Positions 54,355-63,456 of a stretch of 64,000 nt of DNA are shown here, piece after piece. The stretch comes from a candidate division KSB1 bacterium (GTDB lineage Bacteria > Zhuqueibacterota > Zhuqueibacteria > Residuimicrobiales > Krinioviventaceae). The stretch lies in NCBI GenBank assembly GCA_034505495.1, contig JAPDQV010000002.1:54587-118586 (forward strand), written 5' to 3'. The position numbers and the translations under genes were made by a program. Every line of letters starts with the position of its first letter. The stretch's first letter is position 1. The notes under the pieces were generated by a model. That model saw only the letters and a program-made list of their open reading frames with translations, was not told the DNA's origin and searched no databases.

Positions 54355-54685
54355 AAGAAAAATCCGTCGGACGGCTCTTAGATATTGAGAGGTAAACCGG
54401 CATCGATCTCGAAACGGTGAATCAACCGGAATTAAAGAAACGGCAGGCATTTAATAATTTCACGGCGTATATTTAAAAGGCGCGCCTTAACGGTGCGTCA
54501 CTAAACTGCCCATAACCTGCAGGGCCGGACTGTTAAGGCGCGGCCGCCGACACGGCAAAAAGTTTGCAAACGGATCCAAAAAACGCAAATGTAACGCTCA
54601 TGAGAACAAATGCCTGCTTCATGCGTCACCTGTTGTAAAGTCCGGCACTAGAGCTAATAACTTGGATTTTGAAGAAAAGGTCAAT
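54355..54685. other. intergenic stretch with a long-spaced inverted repeat
   Basis: About 330 bases without a gene between the broken unit and the first RND gene. It holds a perfect 11-base inverted repeat, listed separately, and an AAAAGG ribosome site before the ATG at 54686. I see no clear promoter. Confidence 0.4.
54481..54542. repeat. 11-base inverted repeat with 40-base spacer upstream of the RND genes
   Basis: CGCGCCTTAAC (54481-54491) and GTTAAGGCGCG (54532-54542) are perfectly complementary. This could be two half-sites for a regulator of the exporter genes, or a scar at the edge of the eroded region. Confidence 0.45.
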
Positions 54686-57600
54686 ATGAAATCGATTACC
54701 CGCTTTTCCGTGCGCTATCCCGTAACCGTATTGATGTTCATTCTTGCGGTTTTTCTGCTGGGCTACATATCTTTTTCGCGGTTGTCGGTAGAATTGTTTC
54801 CGGACCTGAACAACCCTCGTCTGTTTGTCGAAATTAAAGCAGGCGAGAGGCCCCCGGAAGAGATCGAGAAGCAGTTTGTGCGCAGCATCGAGTCGCTGGC
54901 CATTCGGCAGAAAAAAGTCGTGCAGGTTTCTTCCATCTCGCGCGTCGGCTCGGCGCTGATTACGGTCGAGTACGCTTGGGAAACCGATATGGATGAGGCT
55001 TTTCTCGATCTGCAAAAAGCGCTGGCCTCTTTTTCCCAAAACAGCAGCATCGACGAAATCAACATTACTCAACTCGATCCCAACGCCGATCCTGTGGTGA
55101 CGTTGGCCTTGTGGCATCCGCAAATAACCGACATGGACGAACTGCGGCGAACGGCCGAGAACTATTTGCGCAATGAACTGGTACGGCTCGAAGGCATCGC
55201 CGACGTCGAGCTGCTCGGCGAAGAAGAGAAAGAAGTGGTTATCGAGACCGACGGTTATTTGTTAAAGGCTTATGGTCTGACGCCCTCGCAGGTGGCCAAC
55301 CGCATTTCTCAATACAACCGCAACATTTCGGGCGGATCGATCACCGAGATGGGGCGGCGCTATGTCATCAAAGGGGTGTCGGAATTCACCTCGCTGGAGG
55401 ACATCGGCAACATTATTCTCACCTATACGCAGCCGCAGGACATGTCCGGTCAGCCGATTCCCGGGCAGTGGACGCCGGTCTTTTTGCGCGACGCGGCCAC
55501 AATCAAGCTGCAGAATAAGGATCCGGAAAACATTGTCCACGTCAACGGCAGGCGCTGCATTGCTTTGGCGATTTACAAAGAGACGCGCTTTAATACGGTC
55601 AAGGCGGTTGACGTGGTGTTGAAGGAGCTCGATCAGCTGCGACGCGCATTACCGGGATACGAACTGGTCGTCATTCAGAATCAAGGCGAATTCGTTACCG
55701 CTGCGATCAATGAGGTCAAGCAGGCCGCTCTGTTCGGCGTGCTGCTGGCGACCGCAGTGCTCTATCTCTTTTTGCGCCGCATCGGTGCCACGCTGGTCAT
55801 CGCGCTGGCGATTCCCATTTCGATTATCGCCACGTTCAATTTGATGTATTTCAACGGTCTGACACTCAACATCATGACGCTCGGCGGGTTGGCGCTCGGC
55901 GCCGGCATGCTGGTCGATAACGCCATCGTTGTGGTCGAGAACATCATGCGTCGAATGGAGAGGGGCGAATCCGCAGCCGATGCCTCGATCGAAGGGGCGG
56001 CGCAGGTCGGCGGCGCGGTTACGGCCGCCACATTGACGACGATCGTCGTCTTTTTGCCGATCGTCTATCTGCACGGCATTGCCGGTGAATTGTTCAAGGA
56101 TCAGGCGTTGACCGTTGCCTTTTCGCTGGTCTCCTCTCTGCTCGTGGCCATGTTGGTCATTCCCATGCTGACCAGTCGAATGCCGGGCATGGCGCTCGGG
56201 GTTCAAAAGACGATGCAGTTCACCTTTTACCGCGATGCGCTACAGAACATTATCAGCCGACCGTGGCGGTACATTTTGCTGGGTGCGGCAATTACCGTTG
56301 CGGCGCTGATGCTTCTGCCGGTGGTGGGCAGCGAGTTCTTTCCCAAAACAGAGTCGAATGAGATCTCTATCGACGTCAAACTGCCCGAGGGAACCGACCT
56401 TATGCGCACGGAGGCGGCGGTGCGCAACCTCGAACAGATCATTCAAGAGTTGGCGGGCGAGTCGGTCGAAACGATCTACTCGGTCGTCGGGCCCTCGAGT
56501 CGAGTCACCAGCGCCGAGTCCTTCCGCGACGAGAATACAGCCACTCTCACGCTAACCTTGAAAAAGCAGCGGCCGTTCACTTCGGCTCAGATTATGCAAA
56601 AGCTGGATGCCGCTTTTGCCGAAGTGCCGGACATCGAGTTTCAATTCAGCGAGCGGCAGACGGCGCTGCAGACCTTTTTGAGCAGCGACGAAGCGCCGAT
56701 TATGGTGCAGGTGCGCGGCGATGACCTCGAGACGCTGCGCGGCCTATGCGAACAGCTTCGCGGCGAATTGGCGACCATCGACGGTCTCTTTAATGTGCGC
56801 ACCGGTTTTGACGAGGATCGCGAAGAGGTGAACGTCAAGCTGGATCGTGTTCGTGCAGGGCTGTTGGGCGTGAGCATCGATCAGGTCGTGTCGGGGCTGC
56901 AGAATCACCTCAGCGGCACCCAAGCCGCCGAATGGGAAAACAACGGCGAGCTGCAGGACATAACGCTGCGCCTGGAGCGAGTCTCGCTGCACGAAATTCC
57001 GGCCATCGAATTGGCGGCGAGCTCGCAGCGCATCCGCATCGACGACATTGCCGATGTGACCATCGAACGCGTGCCCAAGGAAATCCGGCGGATCAATCAG
57101 TCGCGCGTGGGCTTGGTGACTGCGCAGGTCATCGGCAGGCGGCCGTTCGATCAGATTGTGCGGGATATCGAAAAGGCGGCGGCCAAGCTCGACCTGCCGC
57201 CCGAGTATCGCGTTCAGATCGGCGGCGAGGAACAGCGTCGGCGCGAATCTTTTCACAATCTCCGTTTTGCCTTGCTCCTCTCCGTTCTGCTCGTTTATAT
57301 GGTAATGGCTTCGCAGTTCGAGTCCCTGGTGCACCCGTTTACCATTTTGTTGACGATTCCGTTGGCGCTCAGCGGGACGGTCTTTGCGTTCCTTTTGTTC
57401 GGTAAGCCTCTGAACATTATGGCGTTCATCGGCATTATCCTCTTGGGCGGTATTGCCGTCAACAACTCGATTATTCTCGTCGACACGATCAATCAGCTCA
57501 AGCAGGCAGGAATGCCGGTCCGCGAAGCGATCGTCGAGGCCGGTCAGCGGCGAATCCGGCCGATCCTGATGACCAGTCTGACGACCATTTTGGGTCTTCT

Positions 57601-57748
57601 GCCGCTCAGCTTCGGGGTGGGCCAGGGCGCGGCGCTGCGGCAGCCCTTGGCAGTTGCCGTCATCGGCGGTCTGTTGACGTCGACGCTGCTGACGCTGATT
57701 GTGATTCCATGCGTGTATCTAAAGCTCGACAGATTTTCCCGCAAGTAA
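54686..57748 (+). CDS. RND-family efflux permease (AcrB/HAE1-like)
   Basis: 1020 residues from the ATG at 54686, preceded by AAAAGG; an upstream in-frame TTG gives an acidic tail before the family start SITRFSVRYPVTVLMFIL. Twelve membrane helices in two halves flank two large periplasmic loops. ALGAGMLVDNAIVVVENIMRRM is helix 4 with the proton-relay Asp; the second Asp of AcrB is Asn here. GGIAVNNSIILVDTIN is the matching helix in the second half. It exports a hydrophobic or amphipathic compound by proton exchange. No membrane-fusion or outer-membrane channel gene is next to it. The next RND gene starts 27 bases downstream. Confidence 0.92.
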   Translation: MKSITRFSVRYPVTVLMFILAVFLLGYISFSRLSVELFPDLNNPRLFVEIKAGERPPEEIEKQFVRSIESLAIRQKKVVQVSSISRVGSALITVEYAWETDMDEAFLDLQKALASFSQNSSIDEINITQLDPNADPVVTLALWHPQITDMDELRRTAENYLRNELVRLEGIADVELLGEEEKEVVIETDGYLLKAYGLTPSQVANRISQYNRNISGGSITEMGRRYVIKGVSEFTSLEDIGNIILTYTQPQDMSGQPIPGQWTPVFLRDAATIKLQNKDPENIVHVNGRRCIALAIYKETRFNTVKAVDVVLKELDQLRRALPGYELVVIQNQGEFVTAAINEVKQAALFGVLLATAVLYLFLRRIGATLVIALAIPISIIATFNLMYFNGLTLNIMTLGGLALGAGMLVDNAIVVVENIMRRMERGESAADASIEGAAQVGGAVTAATLTTIVVFLPIVYLHGIAGELFKDQALTVAFSLVSSLLVAMLVIPMLTSRMPGMALGVQKTMQFTFYRDALQNIISRPWRYILLGAAITVAALMLLPVVGSEFFPKTESNEISIDVKLPEGTDLMRTEAAVRNLEQIIQELAGESVETIYSVVGPSSRVTSAESFRDENTATLTLTLKKQRPFTSAQIMQKLDAAFAEVPDIEFQFSERQTALQTFLSSDEAPIMVQVRGDDLETLRGLCEQLRGELATIDGLFNVRTGFDEDREEVNVKLDRVRAGLLGVSIDQVVSGLQNHLSGTQAAEWENNGELQDITLRLERVSLHEIPAIELAASSQRIRIDDIADVTIERVPKEIRRINQSRVGLVTAQVIGRRPFDQIVRDIEKAAAKLDLPPEYRVQIGGEEQRRRESFHNLRFALLLSVLLVYMVMASQFESLVHPFTILLTIPLALSGTVFAFLLFGKPLNIMAFIGIILLGGIAVNNSIILVDTINQLKQAGMPVREAIVEAGQRRIRPILMTSLTTILGLLPLSFGVGQGAALRQPLAVAVIGGLLTSTLLTLIVIPCVYLKLDRFSRK

Positions 57749-57775
57749 ACCCAACGACAAAGGAAAAGACGCAGC

Positions 57776-60700
57776 ATGAACATCATCAGGTTTGTCATAC
57801 GGCGGAAAATTCTGATCGGCATGTTGTTTTTCGGCGCCGTGCTGTTGGGAATCGTCTCTTATCGCCAATTGCCTATGGAGCTGTTCCCCGACGCTGAGCT
57901 GCCGCTGCTCATCGTCCAGGTGCGCACCATGCAGGACTTGGATCCGGTGTTTGTCGAAAAGCAGGCGATCGTGCCGTTGGAGGGAGCGGTTTCTTCGCTG
58001 CAGGGCATCGAAAGCATCGAGTCCTATGTGGAGCGGAACGGCGGCATGATCTATGTCTATTTCAATAAAAACGTCAACATCAAGTTTGCTTATGTCAAGC
58101 TGGACGAACGCATCAAGGCGATCCAAAACGACCTGGATGAACGGTTCCGCGTTTCGGTCATCAAGGTAGATACCGAGCAGCAAAGCAATGTGTTCATGAG
58201 CCTGCAGGTCTTGGGCGGCGGCGGATTGGAGCGCGTACGCGAATGGGCGGATCAAAAAATCGTTCCCGAGCTGGAGAGCATCGACGGCGTGGCCAACGTT
58301 CAGGTCTACGGCGGCCGCGAACGATCGGTGGAGATCGTTCTAAACGAATCGGTCTGTCGCGCTTACGGCATTACGCCCTCGCAGATCAGCGACCTGATCG
58401 CGCAGAATGCCGCCTCGAAAACGTTCGTCGGCACGGCCTACGATCGCGACCGCCGCTACTTTGTCAATTTGGTGGCCGATTACACGGATGTCGATCAGCT
58501 GCAGAACATCATCGTGCGCAGCGAAGGACCGGTGCGCCTGCGTGATATTGCCGACGTCTATTTCGGAGTCAAAGAGCCGACTTCCATTAGCCGCGTCGAC
58601 GGCAAGGATGCGGTGAACATCCAGCTTATGCGCGACTCTCAGACCAACCTGATCGCTCTGGCGCATGCGGCGCGGGCGACGATCGAGGATTTAAACCGCC
58701 GGCTGGCGCCCTTTGACATCCGCATCAGCATCGAAACCGACACCGCTCAACAAATCGAAGACAACATCCGCCGCATCATGGAACTGGCGCTGTTCGGAGC
58801 CGTGCTTGCGGCTGCGGTTCTGTGGCTCTTTTTGCGCAACCTGCGGTGGGTCGGACTCATCGCCTTGGCCATCCCGGTTTCGGTCCTTACCGCCTTTAAC
58901 TTTTTTTATTCCGGCGGTATTTCCATTAACAGCCTGACGCTCGTCGGCTTGGCGCTGGCCGTCGGCATGCTGCTCGACAACAGCGTCGTGGTGATGGAAA
59001 ATATCTATCGCTTGTTGTCGCGCGGTCATGACCCTGAACGCGCCGTCGTTCAGGGAACGGGAGAAGTGTGGCGATCCATCTTTGCCGCCACCTTGACAAC
59101 GATTATTGTGTTTCTGCCCTTCATCTTTGCGGGCAACTATCTGATTCGTCTCATCGGGCGACACATCGGCATATCGATCGTCTCGACGTTGCTGGTCTCG
59201 CTGCTTGCCGCTTTACTGCTCATCCCCACTATGATTCACGCCCTGCTGAGGAGGCGCGTGGCCGAGACGCCCAGCTTTCAGCTCGTTTCTTTAAAAAACC
59301 GCATGCTGCAGATTTATACGGTCATTTTTAAAAGCTGCATGCGAAAGCCTGCGCAGACCATCATCGGCGCTGTGCTGGTCTTTTTTATCAGCGTGCTGAT
59401 TGCTCTTGCCGTCAGCGTCAACGTGCCTCAGGAAGCCGAACTGCGCGAATTCAATATCTATGTGACCATGCCCAAGGGCTCCTCCTTGGCGCGTACCGAC
59501 CAGCTGGTCGCTCAAATTGAAGAACAACTGGCCGACTTGAAGGAAAAGGAGCGCATCACCAGTACCATTAACGAAGAAGACGCGATCGTTACGGTTCGGT
59601 TGGTGGAAGATTTTGCCGACAAGTATCGACGATCGCCGCAGGATATCAAGGACGACGTCATGAAGCGCGTCGGCAAGCTGCCGGGAGGTGAGATCAGTCT
59701 GCAGCAGCCGACTTCCGGGGCCCGTTTTCGCGGCGCCGGAAGAAGGGCGCAGGCCGCCAATCTTCAGCGGCTGCTGGGCATCGGCGAGGCGAGCGAACGG
59801 ATCGTCATTAAAGGCAGCGACTTTGCAGCCATGACCCGCTTGGGCGAAGAGATCGCGGCCTATCTCGATGAATTCGATACCATTCAGCGCGCCGGCGTAA
59901 GCGTTGCTCCGGATCGTCCGGAGGTGCATCTCTACTTGGATCCTCTGATCATGGAGGATTACGGCGTTACGCCGCAGCAAATTGCTTCCGAGCTGGCCGC
60001 TTTCCGTAGCGAGTTTACCTCTTCCATGACCTTCAAACAGGGCGATGAAGAGTACGAGATTACCATCCGCGGCGACAGCCTAGAGGACAAAACTCTGGCC
60101 GATCTGCAGATTCTGCGCATTTCCTCTTCGAAAGGCGGCGAGGTCGCTCTAAAGGACGTCAGTCGTATCGTTCTCTCGCAGGGGATGGCGTCGATCGAGC
60201 GCATCAACCAGGAAAAACAGGTGGAGGTCAACTACAGCTTTTTAAGCGAGATCAACGATTCGAAAGAGCTGCTCAGCGCCGCCCGAGCCGAAGTAGATGA
60301 ACTGGTCGCCGCGCTCAACATTCCCGCCGGTATTGCCGTGGAGGTCGTACATGAAGAAAACGATCTTTCCGACTTTGTCTTTTTGATCGGTGTCTCCTTT
60401 ATATTGATCTACATGATTTTGGCCTCGGTTTTTGAGTCGGTTTACCTGCCGGTGGTGATGATGTTTACGATCCCGTTGGCGGCCATCGGTTCACTTTGGG
60501 CGCTCATTCTGACCGGCAATTCCGTCTTTAACGCCAACACGCTGATTGGATTTCTCATTCTCATCGGCGTCGTCGTCAACAACGGCATTATCTTTATCGA
60601 CTATACGCAGATACTGCGGCGACGCGGCTTTTCACGCAACCGCGCGCTTCTCACGGCCGGACTGGCGCGAGTTCGACCAATACTCATCACCGCCATCACC

Positions 60701-62467
60701 ACGATCGTCGGTATGGTGCCGCTGGCTATGGGCAAATCCGAGTATGTCGCCCTGGTCGGCGCTCCGTTCGCCATTACGGTCATCGGCGGCTTGAGCCTCA
60801 GCACGCTGTTTACGCTGGTGTTCATCCCGACTTTCTACAGCGGTCTGGAAAACGCTATTGCCTGGATTCGACGGCAAAAAGCTGAGGTCAAGCTGCTGGA
60901 AGCCGTCGTATGGGGCGCCGGCTGCGCGCTCATCTTTACGCAGGTCGATAACCTGTTCTGGCGCCTTTTTTATCTTTTCGCGATCACCGTGCTGGTGCCC
61001 GCTTCGGTCTATTTTGTCGAACGCAGCCTGCGGCAGGCCGACACCAAACTCGTTGCGCCCGATGAAGAGGTGACCATAACCATCCGCCGCGCCGTCAAGA
61101 TTTACGATCGCCCGGGCCGCTTTGTGCGCGAATGGCAAAAGGGCAAGGTGATTCGGGAGCGCGCGGGATTGGATCGACTACCGACTACCTGGCAGGAGGT
61201 CGGCGACCTCATATGGCAAGTCCCGCTGCTGCTCTTTCTCGTATATTTTGCCTATTTTTACCTGCAGTCCTCCTTCTGGGCGCTGGTCTTTTTCGTGGTC
61301 ATTTATCTTTTCGTCAGAAAATTGTGGCTGCGTATCGGCTCGGTTCTGAAAAGTAACGGAATCTTTTCCGCAGAGAATTACAGCCGCGTTGACCGCCTGC
61401 TGTATTGGGGGATCCCGCTCTTTGACGGCCTGTTCTTTTATTGGCGTTGGCGGGCTATCGGCGCCACGGCCGTGGTCGTAGTCCTATGGTTCGCCGCATT
61501 GGTGATCTATGCGACTTCGGAACGGCTGCATCGCGAGCAGGTCAACATTGCCCGCATCGAAGGACGCTTTGCCCGTCTGCGCCGAGCATTTTATCGCTTT
61601 GTTCAGATCATTCCTGTTCTCGGCAAACGCCGAAAGCCGTTCCGCGCTCTGGACGGAGTTTCCCTCACGATCGGCAGCGGTATGTTCGGCCTGCTCGGTC
61701 CCAACGGCGCCGGCAAGACGACGCTCATGCGTATCATCTGCGGCATCCTCGAGCAGAGCATGGGCAAGATCTATATCAACGGCAAGGATCTTCAGGAGTA
61801 TCGTGAAGAGTTTCAGGGACTGATCGGTTATTTGCCGCAGGAATTCGGCACTTATGAGAACATGACGGCGCAGGAGTTTCTCGATTATCAAGCCATTCTC
61901 AAAGGCATCCATGATGCCGAAGAGCGGCGACGACGAATCGATCAAGTGCTCGAGGCCGTACATTTGACGGAGCGCCGAAACGACAAAATCGGCTCGTTCT
62001 CGGGCGGCATGAAGCAGCGCATCGGCATCGCCATGACTCTCCTGCATCTGCCCCGTATTCTGGTCGTCGACGAGCCGACGGCCGGCCTCGATCCGCGCGA
62101 ACGAATCCGCTTCCGCAACTTGTTGGTCGAGCTGAGCCGAGAACGCATCGTCGTCTTTTCGACGCATATCATCGAGGACATCTCCAGTTCCTGCAACCAG
62201 GTGGCCGTTCTGCACAAAGGAAAGCTGAAATATTGGGGAACGCCGGCTGAAATGGCGGCGCTGGCGGACGGCCATGTCTGGCAGTTCAACGTAAATCCGT
62301 CCGAATTCGATGAAGTGTCGCGGCAATTCTTGGTCGTTCACCACATGCGGGCCGACGGCGCTGTTCGAGTCCGCTGTCTCGCCGATCAACCGCCGCGACC
62401 GGATGCTGTGGCCGTATCGCCGACGCTCGAGGATTCGTATCTGTTCCTTCTGAAGGAAAAAGAATAA
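57776..62467 (+). CDS. fusion of RND efflux permease and ABC transporter ATPase
   Basis: 1563 residues in one uninterrupted frame. Residues 1-1020 are a full RND permease (FVIRRKILIGMLFFGAVLLG at the start; LAVGMLLDNSVVVMENIYRL as helix 4; GVVVNNGIIFIDYTQILRRRG in the second half). Residues about 1025-1290 add further hydrophobic helices and a soluble segment of no known family. Residues about 1295-1563 are an ABC ATPase: Walker A LLGPNGAGKTTLMR (near 1306), signature SGGMKQR (near 1408), Walker B ILVVDEPTAGLD (near 1428) and H-loop STHIIED (near 1463). The ABC-2-like membrane gene follows 27 bases later. The order suggests an exporter combining proton-driven and ATP-driven parts. Confidence 0.9.
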   Translation: MNIIRFVIRRKILIGMLFFGAVLLGIVSYRQLPMELFPDAELPLLIVQVRTMQDLDPVFVEKQAIVPLEGAVSSLQGIESIESYVERNGGMIYVYFNKNVNIKFAYVKLDERIKAIQNDLDERFRVSVIKVDTEQQSNVFMSLQVLGGGGLERVREWADQKIVPELESIDGVANVQVYGGRERSVEIVLNESVCRAYGITPSQISDLIAQNAASKTFVGTAYDRDRRYFVNLVADYTDVDQLQNIIVRSEGPVRLRDIADVYFGVKEPTSISRVDGKDAVNIQLMRDSQTNLIALAHAARATIEDLNRRLAPFDIRISIETDTAQQIEDNIRRIMELALFGAVLAAAVLWLFLRNLRWVGLIALAIPVSVLTAFNFFYSGGISINSLTLVGLALAVGMLLDNSVVVMENIYRLLSRGHDPERAVVQGTGEVWRSIFAATLTTIIVFLPFIFAGNYLIRLIGRHIGISIVSTLLVSLLAALLLIPTMIHALLRRRVAETPSFQLVSLKNRMLQIYTVIFKSCMRKPAQTIIGAVLVFFISVLIALAVSVNVPQEAELREFNIYVTMPKGSSLARTDQLVAQIEEQLADLKEKERITSTINEEDAIVTVRLVEDFADKYRRSPQDIKDDVMKRVGKLPGGEISLQQPTSGARFRGAGRRAQAANLQRLLGIGEASERIVIKGSDFAAMTRLGEEIAAYLDEFDTIQRAGVSVAPDRPEVHLYLDPLIMEDYGVTPQQIASELAAFRSEFTSSMTFKQGDEEYEITIRGDSLEDKTLADLQILRISSSKGGEVALKDVSRIVLSQGMASIERINQEKQVEVNYSFLSEINDSKELLSAARAEVDELVAALNIPAGIAVEVVHEENDLSDFVFLIGVSFILIYMILASVFESVYLPVVMMFTIPLAAIGSLWALILTGNSVFNANTLIGFLILIGVVVNNGIIFIDYTQILRRRGFSRNRALLTAGLARVRPILITAITTIVGMVPLAMGKSEYVALVGAPFAITVIGGLSLSTLFTLVFIPTFYSGLENAIAWIRRQKAEVKLLEAVVWGAGCALIFTQVDNLFWRLFYLFAITVLVPASVYFVERSLRQADTKLVAPDEEVTITIRRAVKIYDRPGRFVREWQKGKVIRERAGLDRLPTTWQEVGDLIWQVPLLLFLVYFAYFYLQSSFWALVFFVVIYLFVRKLWLRIGSVLKSNGIFSAENYSRVDRLLYWGIPLFDGLFFYWRWRAIGATAVVVVLWFAALVIYATSERLHREQVNIARIEGRFARLRRAFYRFVQIIPVLGKRRKPFRALDGVSLTIGSGMFGLLGPNGAGKTTLMRIICGILEQSMGKIYINGKDLQEYREEFQGLIGYLPQEFGTYENMTAQEFLDYQAILKGIHDAEERRRRIDQVLEAVHLTERRNDKIGSFSGGMKQRIGIAMTLLHLPRILVVDEPTAGLDPRERIRFRNLLVELSRERIVVFSTHIIEDISSSCNQVAVLHKGKLKYWGTPAEMAALADGHVWQFNVNPSEFDEVSRQFLVVHHMRADGAVRVRCLADQPPRPDAVAVSPTLEDSYLFLLKEKE

Positions 62468-62494
62468 GCTGACCCTTTCGGTGGAGTCTTTTCG

Positions 62495-63217
62495 ATGTCG
62501 AGAAACAAAACCTTAAAAAACATGATGATTATCCTGTTTCGATCTGTTCGATACAATCTCAAAATCGTCTTTTCGAACAAATTTATTTACTTCCTCATCG
62601 CCGCAGCACTTTTTTTCTTGTTGGTTGTGCTCCTCAGCCTCTTCGATCCGAACGTGCACCCGACCAAAGCCACGATCTATTACTGGCTGCTCGTGCCGGG
62701 CCTGCTGGTGATCTTTTATCCGTCCGTGTTCGGTCTGCAGAACGATGTCGATGCGCGCATCATCGAAGTGCTTTTCGGCATTCCGAACTATCGCTACAAA
62801 ATATGGCTGGTGCGGTTGGTCCTCATGTTTTTGATCGTTGCGGCGTTGTTGAGCCTTTTGGCGCTCTTTAGCACCATCAGCCTGGTCCGCTTCCCGATTT
62901 TCCAAATGGTGGTACAGCTTATGGTACCCGTCGGTTTTTTCGGAGCATTTGCCTTTTTTCTATCTACTGCCGTTAAAAACGGCTACGGCACTGCAGTCTT
63001 GATAATCATTACCGCTCTGGTATTTTGGGTCTTGAGCGGCAGCCTCGCAGAAAGCAAATGGAATGTTTTTTTGAACCCCTTTGCCGAACCGCAAAATGTG
63101 AGCGACCTGGTCTGGCAGGACGTCATTACCAAGAACCGTATTTACCAGCTTGTTGCAGTCGCTGTTTTTATTCTCACCGGCTTGTTGAATCTGCAAAAGC
63201 GGGAGAAATTCATCTGA
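62495..63217 (+). CDS. ABC-2-type membrane protein, likely partner of the fused ABC ATPase
   Basis: 240 residues with six predicted membrane helices. A cytoplasmic start (NKTLKNMMIILFRSVRYNLKIVF) leads to helix 1 (FIYFLIAAALFFLLVVLLSLF); NDVDARIIEVLFGIPNYRYKIWLVRL is the elbow-type loop usual between helices 2 and 3 of ABC-2 permeases; helices 3-6 follow. ABC-2 permeases pair with ABC ATPases of just the class fused to the upstream RND protein. The gene lies 27 bases after it with GGTGGAG before the ATG. Family membership is by topology and context more than by strong motif. Confidence 0.75.
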   Translation: MSRNKTLKNMMIILFRSVRYNLKIVFSNKFIYFLIAAALFFLLVVLLSLFDPNVHPTKATIYYWLLVPGLLVIFYPSVFGLQNDVDARIIEVLFGIPNYRYKIWLVRLVLMFLIVAALLSLLALFSTISLVRFPIFQMVVQLMVPVGFFGAFAFFLSTAVKNGYGTAVLIIITALVFWVLSGSLAESKWNVFLNPFAEPQNVSDLVWQDVITKNRIYQLVAVAVFILTGLLNLQKREKFI

Positions 63218-63317
63218 ACACAGGTTTCAAGACCTTGCCGAAGTAATTATCTTTGCCCATCTCAGGCCGTATTTTTTTCATAAAAAGGGAATCCATCGGC
63301 AGGCCGACCCTCCATTC

Positions 63318-63346
63318 TTGCTCATTTGAGCAGATCTCCCTATATT
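63318..63346 (+). promoter_or_regulatory. promoter with overlapping palindrome before the AIR-synthase-like gene
   Basis: TTGCTC (63318-63323) and TATATT (63341-63346) have a 17-base spacer. TGCTCA-TT-TGAGCA (63319-63332) is a perfect palindrome covering the -35 box, a good operator candidate. Confidence 0.5.
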
Positions 63347-63456
63347 AAAGCCAAGTTAAAATTACGACAACTGATCGAGAATCCAAGTCGGGCGCCTTCG
63401 AGAGGGAGAACTCTCAACCGTTCTTTGAGGTGGGATGAAAAGATAAAGAGAACAGT

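Noticed and set aside
52892..54661. A mobile element or prophage remnant in the gene-poor region
   Set aside because: No transposase, integrase or terminal repeats are visible; the fragments are better explained by SatD-like and DUF3307-like proteins.
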